A stretch of 10,855 nucleotides of DNA from JBGMEA01 sp964444065 (GTDB lineage: Bacteria; Bacillota; Clostridia; Eubacteriales; Anaerofustaceae): the NCBI GenBank assembly GCA_964444065.1, contig CAYUFL010000047.1:1-10855 (forward strand), written 5' to 3'. This document shows, piece by piece, positions 1 through 7,354 of this stretch (the stretch's first letter is position 1; each line of letters opens with the position of its first letter). The notes beneath the pieces were generated by a model. The model was not told the origin of the DNA. It did not search any database and saw nothing but the letters and a program-made list of their open reading frames with translations. Made by a program: the position numbers and the translations under genes.

Positions 1-1
1 C

Positions 2-859
2 CTGATCGATGGTTTTCGTGTTTTCCGGCAGATGAGGGAAGGCAACCGTCGGTTTGATCTGAGAGAGATCAATGGTGTATGTTTCGTCGTAAACCGCGTC
101 CGTATCCGCTTCGAATACTTTGAACGGTCTGTCTGTCTTATCTTTTACATATGCGATTGTTTTTTCATCGACAGGGAAGATGCCGTTTTTTGCGCCGGCT
201 TCGATCGCCATGTTTGCCATGCAAAGTCTGTCATCCATCGAAAGGTTTGCTATGCCGTCACCGACGAATTCCATCGATTTGTAAAGCGCGCCGTCCACGC
301 CGATCATGCCGATGATCTGAAGGATGATGTCTTTGCCCGAAACCCATTTGCCAGGTTTGCCCGTTAAAATGAATTTGATTGCCGAAGGCACTTTGAACCA
401 TGCCATGCCGCGTGCCATCCCGCCTGCCATATCCGTCGAGCCGACTCCGGTCGAGAATGCGCCGAGCGCGCCGTAGGTGCAGGTGTGTGAGTCCGCACCG
501 ATGATGAGTTCGCCCGGTGCAACCAGTCCTTTTTCGGGAAGCAGTGCATGTTCCACACCCATTTCACCCACATCGAAAAAGTTAACAATTTGCTGTCTGC
601 GGGCAAACTCACGGATGAATTTGCACTGTTCTGCCGCTTTGATGTCTTTGTTCGGGGTGAAGTGATCCATGACCAGCGCGATTTTCGTTTTGTCGAAAAC
701 TTCCGCAAATCCTGTTTTTTCGAACTCTGTGATTGCGACGGGAGAGGTGACGTCATTGCCGAGCACCAGATCCAGTTTCGCCTGTATCAGCTGTCCTGCT
801 GTGACTTCTTTCAGTCCCGCGTGATCCGCGAGTATTTTCTGAGTCATCGTCATTGCCAT
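2..859 (-). CDS. leuC: 3-isopropylmalate / citramalate dehydratase, large subunit; gene runs off the left edge
   Basis: The first 286 codons are present and open to the window edge; the rest lies to the left. With LeuD the enzyme isomerises 2-isopropylmalate to 3-isopropylmalate, and in this operon probably also citramalate to beta-methylmalate. Aconitase-family signatures are visible: VMDHFTPN (63-70), GADSHTCTYGALGAFSTGVGS (121-141) with the substrate-binding DSHT at 123-126, and MAWFKVPSAIKF (152-163). The protein fits the shorter LeuC class of about 420 residues. The [4Fe-4S] cysteines lie in the missing C-terminal third and cannot be checked. The ATG at 859 is 9 nt after GGAG; later in-frame ATGs at 853 and 847 are spaced too far from it. 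leuD and leuB are expected next but not seen. Confidence 0.94.
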   Translation of the reverse strand, partial: MAMTMTQKILADHAGLKEVTAGQLIQAKLDLVLGNDVTSPVAITEFEKTGFAEVFDKTKIALVMDHFTPNKDIKAAEQCKFIREFARRQQIVNFFDVGEMGVEHALLPEKGLVAPGELIIGADSHTCTYGALGAFSTGVGSTDMAGGMARGMAWFKVPSAIKFILTGKPGKWVSGKDIILQIIGMIGVDGALYKSMEFVGDGIANLSMDDRLCMANMAIEAGAKNGIFPVDEKTIAYVKDKTDRPFKVFEADTDAVYDETYTIDLSQIKPTVAFPHLPENTKTIDQ

Positions 860-885
860 AATGATAGGCTCCTTTATATCAATTT

Positions 886-2451
886 TTATTTTTTGGTCAG
901 TTTATATTCGATCGAGTCAACAAGTGCGTTCCATGAAGCTTCGATAATATCGCCCGAAACCCCCACGGTTGTCCAGACATCGCTTCCGTCGGAGGATTCG
1001 ATCAGCACGCGTACTTTTGCGGCTGTTGCATCCTGTGTTTCCAGTACACGCACTTTGTAGTCCGTTAAATGAACATGTTTCAGAGCCGGGTAGAATACCA
1101 CCAGAGCTTTTCGCAGTGCTTTGTCCAGCGCATTTACAGGGCCGTTGCCTTGTTCCGCGGTGATTTCATCCTTGCCTTCGACATTGACCTTAATGACCGC
1201 AGTCGCGCATTCGTCTTCCGATTTTGCAGGCGATTCGCCGAGAATTTTGTAGTGGTCGAGTTGAAAGAACGGTTTGTACAGCCCCAGTTCTTTTCTCACC
1301 ACAAGCTCAAAACTTGCGCTTGCCGCTTCGAACTGATAGCCGTTATGTTCCAGATCCTTCAACTTTTGCATGATCGTTTTTGTCTGCGGAGAATCCTTGC
1401 TCAGAGAAGGATCGATGCGTTGCAGCATCTTGAGCAGCGTCGTTCTGCCGCTGACTTCGGACATGAGGAATCGTCGTTCGTTTCCGACCAGGCTTGGGTC
1501 GATATGTTCAAATGACCTGGATATTTTGTTCACGCCGTCGATATGCATGCCGCCTTTGTGTGCGAACGCGCTCTTGCCGACGTAAGGTTCGCCCGAAGGC
1601 AGATGTACATTTGCGATTTCCGCGATCAGTCTGGCTGTCGGGGTCAGTATGCTCATTTGTTCGTCCGGTATGCAGTGTTTATGATATTTCAGCTGTAAAT
1701 TTGCAATAATCGTACTGAGATTTGCATTTCCGCAGCGTTCGCCGAAGCCGATATACGTCCCCTGCACCTGTCTCGCGCCTGCCTGTACACCGAAAATCGA
1801 GTTGGCAACGGCAAGTCCTGTATCGTTGTGACAATGGATGCCGATCGGCATTGGAAAAATATCATGTACCTGCTTGATCGTATTGAAAACGAAATTCGGA
1901 TCTGCCCCGCCGTTTGTATCGCACAGACACAGACAGTCCGCACCCCCGTCAGCGGCTGCTTTCAACGTCTGAAAGGCGTAGTTTGGATTGGCTTTGTATC
2001 CGTCGAAGAAATGCTCCGCGTCATAAATGACTTCTTTGCCTTTGTCTTTGAAAAAGCGCACGGTTTCTTCGATCATTTTCAGATTTTCTTCCAGGGTGGT
2101 GCTGAGAATGCCGGTCACATGAAGATCCCAGGATTTGCCGAAAATCGTAACGACCGGGGTATCCGCACTCAGCAGAGAGCACACATTGGCATCGTCTTCT
2201 ACTTTAATATCCCGACGTCTTGTGCTGCCGAACGCGCATAATTTCGCGTATTCCAATTGTACGGATTTGACCCGTTCAAAAAATTCCAGATCTTTCGGAT
2301 TTGACCCGGGATTGCCTGCTTCGATGTATGCAATGCCAAGTGCGTCGAGTGCTTTTACGATATTGAGTTTGTCTTCTACCGAGAAGGTGATTCCTTCGCC
2401 CTGTGCGCCGTCGCGCAGCGTCGAGTCAAATATTTCTATCCTGTTGTGCAT
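886..2451 (-). CDS. cimA: (R)-citramalate synthase
   Basis: This 521-aa enzyme condenses pyruvate and acetyl-CoA to (R)-citramalate, which isopropylmalate isomerase and dehydrogenase turn into 2-oxobutyrate for isoleucine. The barrel begins IFDSTLRDGAQGEG (Arg13, Asp14); HCHND is at 206-210 and GFGERCGN at 235-242. The segment GKSWDLHVTGIL (105-116), in place of LeuA's ATSPIHM, the linker FAHKGGMHIDGV, and the overall length are features of the long bacterial CimA family rather than LeuA or NifV. Residues about 395-521 form the LeuA-type regulatory domain, where isoleucine is the usual inhibitor in characterised members. AAGGAG lies 6 nt before the ATG, beside the leuA stop. leuC, whose product also acts on citramalate, starts 26 nt downstream. 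No threonine deaminase gene is in the window. Confidence 0.93.
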   Translation of the reverse strand: MHNRIEIFDSTLRDGAQGEGITFSVEDKLNIVKALDALGIAYIEAGNPGSNPKDLEFFERVKSVQLEYAKLCAFGSTRRRDIKVEDDANVCSLLSADTPVVTIFGKSWDLHVTGILSTTLEENLKMIEETVRFFKDKGKEVIYDAEHFFDGYKANPNYAFQTLKAAADGGADCLCLCDTNGGADPNFVFNTIKQVHDIFPMPIGIHCHNDTGLAVANSIFGVQAGARQVQGTYIGFGERCGNANLSTIIANLQLKYHKHCIPDEQMSILTPTARLIAEIANVHLPSGEPYVGKSAFAHKGGMHIDGVNKISRSFEHIDPSLVGNERRFLMSEVSGRTTLLKMLQRIDPSLSKDSPQTKTIMQKLKDLEHNGYQFEAASASFELVVRKELGLYKPFFQLDHYKILGESPAKSEDECATAVIKVNVEGKDEITAEQGNGPVNALDKALRKALVVFYPALKHVHLTDYKVRVLETQDATAAKVRVLIESSDGSDVWTTVGVSGDIIEASWNALVDSIEYKLTKK

Positions 2452-2466
2452 GGCATGCTCCTTTCA

Positions 2467-3978
2467 TCAAAAATGGTTGGCGGATATTTTGTTGATGCCG
2501 TTGAGATAGGCAAGAATACTTGCTTCGATCACGTCGGTCGAAAGACCTCTGCCCGTGATTTCGTCGCCGTGATGCTTAATTTTGACCACCACTTCGCCGA
2601 GCGCATCTTCGCCGCCCGAGATTGCATTGATGCTGTATTGTTCCAACGGATAGACGTTACCCGTTATTTTTTCGATGGCATGATATGCTGCTTCGATCGG
2701 CCCTTCGCCTATCGCCGCTTCCTGAAAAACTTCATCATCGGTTCTCAATTGGATTGTAGCAGTCGCGCGGATGTTATTTCCGCTCTGCACAACGAAGGAG
2801 TCCAAACGATATTTTTCGAAAACCGGGATCGCTTTTTCCGCGACGATGGCGTCGATGTCGGAATCAAATACATTCTTCTTCTTATCAGCAAAATCCTTGA
2901 AACGAACAAATGCCTGTTCCATATCTTCCTTCGAGAGCGCATATCCCAGATAAACCAGACGTTCTTCAAACGCGTGGCGTCCCGAATGTTTGCCGAGTAC
3001 CATTTTGTTTTTCGGAAGCCCGATGGATTCGGGTGTCATGATTTCGTAGGTGGTGCGCTCTGCCATCATACCGTGCTGATGAATGCCCGATTCGTGCGCA
3101 AACGCGTTCGCACCGACAATCGCTTTGTTTGCAGACACCGGCATGCCGATAATCGAGGAGAGCAGTTTGCTTGTTCTGTATATTTGCGTTGTTTCAATGC
3201 GGCACTGTGTGTCAAACAGATCATGTCTTGTCTGCATTGCCATGACGGCTTCTTCCAGTGCGCAGTTGCCCGCGCGTTCTCCGATACCGTTGATGGTGCA
3301 TTCGATCTGAGAGGCACCTGCTCTGACTGCTGCCAGAGAATTCGCAACCGCCATGCCGAGATCGTTGTGACAGTGCACCGCAAGCGCGATCCGATCGATA
3401 TCCGCAACATTGTTTCTGAGATATTGGATCAGCTCAAACATTTCTTCCGGTGTTGTATATCCTACGGTATCAGGAATGTTGATCACCGTTGCGCCTGCCT
3501 TGATCGCCGTTTCCACTGCTCTTGCAAGGAACGGATGCTCGCTGCGGGTCGCGTCTTCCGCCGAAAATTCCACATCGGCACATTTCTTTTTTGCGTAGGC
3601 TACCATAGCTGCGATACGCTCTATGACTGCTTCCGGTTCCATATTCAGTTTATGCTTCATATGAATCGGTGAAGTTGCCAAAAATGTATGGATACGAGGG
3701 GAGACGGCACCTTTCACCGCATCGTATGCGGAATCGATGTCTTTTTCGATTGCGCGGGAGAGCGATGCCACCGTACAGTCTTTCATGGTATCGGCTACCG
3801 CTTTGACCGCGGAAAAGTCACCGGGCGAAGCGATCGCAAATCCGGCTTCGATGACGTCTACTTTCAGACGTTCGAGCTGTTTTGCCACCTCTATTTTTTC
3901 TGTTAAGTTCATGCTGCATCCGGGAGACTGTTCTCCGTCTCGTAAAGTAGTGTCAAAAATTTTGATTTGACGAGCCAC
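2467..3978 (-). CDS. leuA: 2-isopropylmalate synthase
   Basis: This 503-aa enzyme condenses 2-oxoisovalerate with acetyl-CoA, the first step specific to leucine. The TIM-barrel HMGL-like domain (about 1-270) starts IFDTTLRDGEQSPG, with Arg13 and metal ligand Asp14. The other metal-site motif is HCHND (202-206), and GIGERAGN lies at 231-238. The HTFLATSPIHM segment is typical of true isopropylmalate synthases rather than citramalate or homocitrate synthases. After a linker containing FAHESGIHQHG (293-303), residues about 390-503 form the LeuA allosteric domain, so leucine feedback is predicted. The start codon is GTG: AAAGGGG lies 9 nt upstream and no in-frame ATG fits better. cimA begins 15 nt after the TGA stop. 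It is a distant paralogue of the next gene; sequence and order distinguish the two. Confidence 0.96.
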   Translation of the reverse strand: MARQIKIFDTTLRDGEQSPGCSMNLTEKIEVAKQLERLKVDVIEAGFAIASPGDFSAVKAVADTMKDCTVASLSRAIEKDIDSAYDAVKGAVSPRIHTFLATSPIHMKHKLNMEPEAVIERIAAMVAYAKKKCADVEFSAEDATRSEHPFLARAVETAIKAGATVINIPDTVGYTTPEEMFELIQYLRNNVADIDRIALAVHCHNDLGMAVANSLAAVRAGASQIECTINGIGERAGNCALEEAVMAMQTRHDLFDTQCRIETTQIYRTSKLLSSIIGMPVSANKAIVGANAFAHESGIHQHGMMAERTTYEIMTPESIGLPKNKMVLGKHSGRHAFEERLVYLGYALSKEDMEQAFVRFKDFADKKKNVFDSDIDAIVAEKAIPVFEKYRLDSFVVQSGNNIRATATIQLRTDDEVFQEAAIGEGPIEAAYHAIEKITGNVYPLEQYSINAISGGEDALGEVVVKIKHHGDEITGRGLSTDVIEASILAYLNGINKISANHF

Positions 3979-4011
3979 TTCGAATCACCCCTTTCCGTAG
4001 GTTATTTATTG

Positions 4012-5676
4012 TTATTCCAATACTGCGCCTTTGCTGGCCGATGTGACCATGCGCGCATATCGTTTTAAATATCCGGTCTGAATTTTCGGCGGCAGTATCA
4101 CGACGGTTTCTTTGCGTTTTGCGAGTACTTCGTCCGATACCGCAAGATTGATTTTGCCTGCGGGAATATCGATTTCAATGATATCGCCTTCTTCCACGAG
4201 GGCGATGACGCCGCCGCTGGCAGCTTCGGGCGAAACGTGACCGATTGCCGCGCCTCTGGTCGCACCGCTGAAACGTCCGTCTGTAATCAGCGCCACTTCC
4301 TTGTCAAGTCCCATACCCGCAAGCGCGGAGGTGGGGGAGAGCATTTCTCTCATACCGGGTCCGCCTTTGGGTCCTTCATAACGGATGACCACAACATCTC
4401 CTGCCGTGATTTTTCCGTCCATGATGGCGGTGATCGCGTCGTCTTCGCTGTTGAATACGCGTGCGGGTCCTGTGTGCATAAGCATTTTCGGATCAACCGC
4501 AGAGCGTTTCACCACGCAGCCGTCCGGGGCGATATTGCCGAAGAGCACCATGATGCCCCCTGTCGGCGAATACGGGTTGTCAATCGGATGGATCACATTT
4601 GTGTCGCAGTTCACGGCATTTTTGATGTTTTCCGAAATTGTTTTGCCCGTCACGGTCATCAGCGAGGTATTGATCAGATCCTTTTTACCAAGTTCTTTGA
4701 GCAGTGCGGGGATGCCCCCCGCCGCGTAAAGATCTTCGACATGATGGTGTCCGGCAGGTGCCAGTTTGCAAAGGTTCGGTGTATTTGCACTGATTTCGTT
4801 TACCCACTGCAGATCAATGAGCACGCCTGCTTCATGGGCAATCGCCGGCAGATGAAGGATACTGTTTGTGGAGCACCCCAGTGCCATATCCGCCGTCAGT
4901 GCATTTTTGAATGCTTCGGTTGTCATAATATCGCGCGGTCTGATGTTTTTTTCGACCAACTGCATGATCGCTCTGCCTGCCTGTCTGGCAAGGGAGACAC
5001 GTTCGCCGAATACCGCGGGGATGGTGCCGTTTCCGGGAAGCCCCATGCCGAGCACTTCCGTGAGACAGTTCATGCTGTTTGCGGTGAACATGCCGGAGCA
5101 GGAGCCGCAGCTTGGGCATGCATGCTGTTCGACATCACAGAGTTCATCTTCGTCGATTTTTCCTGCGCCGTAAGCACCGACTGCTTCAAAAACCGCGTTC
5201 AGATCGATTTTATTTTTGTTTCTCGTACCTGCAAGCATCGGTCCGCCGCTGATCATAATTGAGGGAATGTTCAGTCTTGCCGCCGCCATCAGCATGCCCG
5301 GAACGACTTTGTCGCAGTTCGTCACCATTACCAAACCGTCGAATGCATGCGCAAGCGCCATCGATTCGATACTGTCCGCAATCAGTTCGCGGGAGGCAAG
5401 GGAATAGTGCATCCCCGCGTGCCCCATTGCGATGCCGTCGCAAATGGCAATCGAAGGGAATTCAATCGGGGTACCGCCTGCGGCGAGTACGCCTTCTCTG
5501 GCAGCTTTGGCGATGGTATCCAGGTGAAAATGTCCGGGTACGATTTCGTTTTGCGAGTTCACGATGCCGATGAGCGGTCGCTGCAGATCTTCTTTGGTAT
5601 ATCCCATTGCGTAAAACAGGGATCGGTGCGGCGCGCGAGCGGCACCTTTTAATGCTTTATCGCTGTTTCTTTCCAT
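4012..5676 (-). CDS. ilvD: Dihydroxyacid dehydratase
   Basis: This 554-aa iron-sulfur enzyme dehydrates 2,3-dihydroxyisovalerate and 2,3-dihydroxymethylvalerate to the 2-oxo acids that precede valine/leucine and isoleucine. Family motifs are complete: TNCDKVVPGM (119-128, ligand Cys121), ACPSCGSCSGMFTANSMN (186-203, ligand Cys193), and near the end ITDGRFSGATRG and IGHVSPEAASGG. The position that is Cys in the plant and mycobacterial [2Fe-2S] enzymes is Gly48 here (VPGH), as in E. coli, so an oxygen-sensitive [4Fe-4S] cluster is predicted; this would suit an anaerobe. The ATG is preceded by AAGGAG at a 5-nt gap. Length is normal. It follows the long spacer after ilvC and ends 33 nt before leuA. 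Sugar-acid dehydratases share the fold, but the operon context settles the function. Confidence 0.97.
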   Translation of the reverse strand: MERNSDKALKGAARAPHRSLFYAMGYTKEDLQRPLIGIVNSQNEIVPGHFHLDTIAKAAREGVLAAGGTPIEFPSIAICDGIAMGHAGMHYSLASRELIADSIESMALAHAFDGLVMVTNCDKVVPGMLMAAARLNIPSIMISGGPMLAGTRNKNKIDLNAVFEAVGAYGAGKIDEDELCDVEQHACPSCGSCSGMFTANSMNCLTEVLGMGLPGNGTIPAVFGERVSLARQAGRAIMQLVEKNIRPRDIMTTEAFKNALTADMALGCSTNSILHLPAIAHEAGVLIDLQWVNEISANTPNLCKLAPAGHHHVEDLYAAGGIPALLKELGKKDLINTSLMTVTGKTISENIKNAVNCDTNVIHPIDNPYSPTGGIMVLFGNIAPDGCVVKRSAVDPKMLMHTGPARVFNSEDDAITAIMDGKITAGDVVVIRYEGPKGGPGMREMLSPTSALAGMGLDKEVALITDGRFSGATRGAAIGHVSPEAASGGVIALVEEGDIIEIDIPAGKINLAVSDEVLAKRKETVVILPPKIQTGYLKRYARMVTSASKGAVLE

Positions 5677-5825
5677 GCTATCTCCTTGCTCCGAGTCTCG
5701 GATGCGTTAAATTGAATATGGAAAACCCGTCGCCCGATACTTTTGATGCGCAAGCAACTGATCAGTCCGGTATCAGACTCATTGTCTTTTTGCAAAGTAC
5801 GAACGGCGGGTTTGTGTCAGTTCGG
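5677..5825 (-). other. Structured ilvC-ilvD intercistronic spacer
   Basis: This 149-nt spacer has no credible coding sequence. On the transcript, AAACCCGCCG (5804-5813) can pair with CGACGGGTTT (5723-5732) with one mismatch, and TACTTT pairs with AAAGTA just inside it. The interior holds a perfect 10-bp palindrome ACTGATCAGT (5757-5766) that can take part in a smaller CTGAT/ATCAG hairpin. There is no U-tract, so it does not look like a terminator. A role in mRNA processing or in protecting the 3' end of ilvC is an inference. I see no good promoter in it. Confidence 0.5.
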
Positions 5826-6818
5826 TTATTTTTTCAGCCAGCTCATCATGCCGCGCAGTTTTTTGCCGACAATTTCGATCGGATGTTCCGCTTCGATTCG
5901 TTTTTTCGCGTTGAAGTAAGGTCTGTTGACTCTGTTTTCCAGAATCCAGTTTCTTGCAAACGTGCCTTCCTGAATTTCGGTCAGCACTTGTTTCATTTCT
6001 TTTCTGGTTTCGTCTGTGATAATGCGTTTTCCTGTTACGTAGTCACCGTATTCTGCAGTATCGGAGATGGAGTATCTCATAAAGGTGAATCCGCCGTTGT
6101 TGATCATATCCACAATCAGTTTCATTTCATGGCAGCATTCGAAATAAGCGATTTCCGGCTGATAACCAGCAGCTACGAGTGTGTCGAATCCGGCTTTGAT
6201 CAGTTCTGTTACGCCGCCGCAAAGCACTGCCTGTTCGCCGAAAAGATCGGTTTCGGTTTCTTCTTTGAATGTCGTTTCGAGAATGCCCGCTCTGCCTCCG
6301 CCGATACCCGAAGCATATGCAAGCGCGAGATCTTTCGCTTTGCCTGTCGCATCCTGATAAATCGCGATCAGATCGGGAACGCCTTTGCCTTCCTGATACT
6401 GGCTTCTCACGGTATGTCCGGGTCCTTTCGGTGCTACCATCCATACATCTACATCCGCAGGCGGAACGATCTGTCCGAAGTGAATATTAAATCCGTGTGC
6501 GAACACAAGCGATTTTCCTGTCGTCAAATGCGGTGCAATGCTTGCTTCATACAGCGCAGACTGTTTTTCGTCATTGATTAAAATCATAATAATGTCTGCT
6601 GCTTTTGCCGCATCCGCAGCGGTCATCACGCTCAGTCCCGCTTCTTCGGCTTTTGCCCAGGATTTGCTGCCTGTGTAAAGACCGATGATTACTTTCACGC
6701 CGGATTCTTTCAGGTTGAGTGCATGTGCATGCCCCTGGCTGCCGTAACCGATAATCGCAACCGTTTTATTCTTCAGCAATCCCAGATCGCAGTCTTTGTC
6801 GTAGTACATGGTTGTCAT
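5826..6818 (-). CDS. ilvC: Ketol-acid reductoisomerase, class I
   Basis: This 330-aa enzyme isomerises and reduces acetolactate or acetohydroxybutyrate to the 2,3-dihydroxy acid, using two Mg ions and a nicotinamide cofactor. The N-terminal Rossmann domain (about 1-182) has GYGSQGHAHALNL at 24-36 and PKGPGH at 130-135 with Lys131. The C-terminal knotted domain carries the metal and substrate ligands Asp191, Glu195, Glu227, Glu231 and Ser252. The length is that of the short class I enzymes. The cofactor loop reads GLYTGSKSW (46-54): the Arg often found at position 48 is Tyr, while Ser51 and Ser53, which usually contact the NADPH 2'-phosphate, are kept. NADPH use is therefore the default guess but is not certain. 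It starts 6 nt after ilvN and is followed by the only long gap in the operon. Confidence 0.97.
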   Translation of the reverse strand: MTTMYYDKDCDLGLLKNKTVAIIGYGSQGHAHALNLKESGVKVIIGLYTGSKSWAKAEEAGLSVMTAADAAKAADIIMILINDEKQSALYEASIAPHLTTGKSLVFAHGFNIHFGQIVPPADVDVWMVAPKGPGHTVRSQYQEGKGVPDLIAIYQDATGKAKDLALAYASGIGGGRAGILETTFKEETETDLFGEQAVLCGGVTELIKAGFDTLVAAGYQPEIAYFECCHEMKLIVDMINNGGFTFMRYSISDTAEYGDYVTGKRIITDETRKEMKQVLTEIQEGTFARNWILENRVNRPYFNAKKRIEAEHPIEIVGKKLRGMMSWLKK

Positions 6819-6824
6819 AATAAA

Positions 6825-6834
6825 TTATTCCTCC
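6825..6834 (-). promoter_or_regulatory. ilvC ribosome-binding site inside the end of ilvN
   Basis: The minus strand reads GAGGAGGAATAA here. The anti-16S pairing stretch GAGGAGG encodes the C-terminal Glu residues of IlvN, and the TAA stop lies between it and the ilvC ATG. Ribosomes finishing ilvN would stand on the ilvC start region, a usual arrangement for translational coupling. Confidence 0.8.
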
Positions 6835-7343
6835 TCGAATTTGGTGTGTTTATTTAATTGTATACTTCCTCGCTCAAGAGCCGTGAGTCCGGTTCTGGCA
6901 ATCTCTTTGATGCCGTAGACTTCCATCATTTCAATGAATGCCTCAGCTTTGCTTTGTTCTCCCGTTATCTCCATGGTAAGCGTTTCTTTGGAGATGTCAA
7001 TGACTTTCGCACGGAAAATGTTTGCAATTTCAATCACCGCCGCACGGGTTGCGTCGTCTGCCGCTACTTTGATCAATATCAGTTCGCGGAATACCGCCTG
7101 ATCGGTCTTGAGTTCCGTGATGCTTCTCACATCGATCAGTTTGCCGAGCTGTTTCTTAATCTGATCGAGAATATATTCATCGCCGTACAGCATAATGGTG
7201 ATGCGGGAAACAGAAGGATCCTCCGTCTCACCGACGGTTAAACTGCTGATGTTGTATCCTCTGCGGGAAAATAATCCTGCGACTCTGCTGAGTACACCGG
7301 AGTGGTTATCGACGAGTACCGACAATACGTATCTTCTGTTCAT
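6825..7343 (-). CDS. ilvN: Acetohydroxyacid synthase, small regulatory subunit
   Basis: This 172-aa protein activates IlvB and makes it sensitive to end product. The N-terminal ACT domain (about 4-78) contains VDNHSGVLSRVAGLFSRRGY. Asn13, Gly16 and Asn31 align with E. coli IlvH Asn11, Gly14 and Asn29, residues tied to valine binding, so valine inhibition is predicted. The C-terminal ACT-like domain (about 80-160) ends near EIARTGLTALERG. Length matches the long IlvH class. The start is fixed by AAGGAGG overlapping the ilvB stop codon. Its last codons (GAG GAG GAA) form the Shine-Dalgarno sequence of ilvC, which starts only 6 nt after the stop, so translation of ilvN and ilvC is likely coupled. 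The gene could equally be called ilvH. Confidence 0.96.
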   Translation of the reverse strand: MNRRYVLSVLVDNHSGVLSRVAGLFSRRGYNISSLTVGETEDPSVSRITIMLYGDEYILDQIKKQLGKLIDVRSITELKTDQAVFRELILIKVAADDATRAAVIEIANIFRAKVIDISKETLTMEITGEQSKAEAFIEMMEVYGIKEIARTGLTALERGSIQLNKHTKFEEE

Positions 7344-7354
7344 GTCCTTCCTCC

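Noticed and set aside
364..756. Open frame of 130 codons on the minus strand within leuC
   Set aside because: It is a shifted frame of leuC; the leuC frame itself is open from 859 to the window edge with family motifs throughout.
2446..3672. Long open frame on the plus strand (408 codons), antisense to leuA
   Set aside because: It is rich in Cys, His, Arg and Phe, resembles no protein family, lacks a ribosome-binding site, and mirrors the codon usage of the strongly supported leuA gene.
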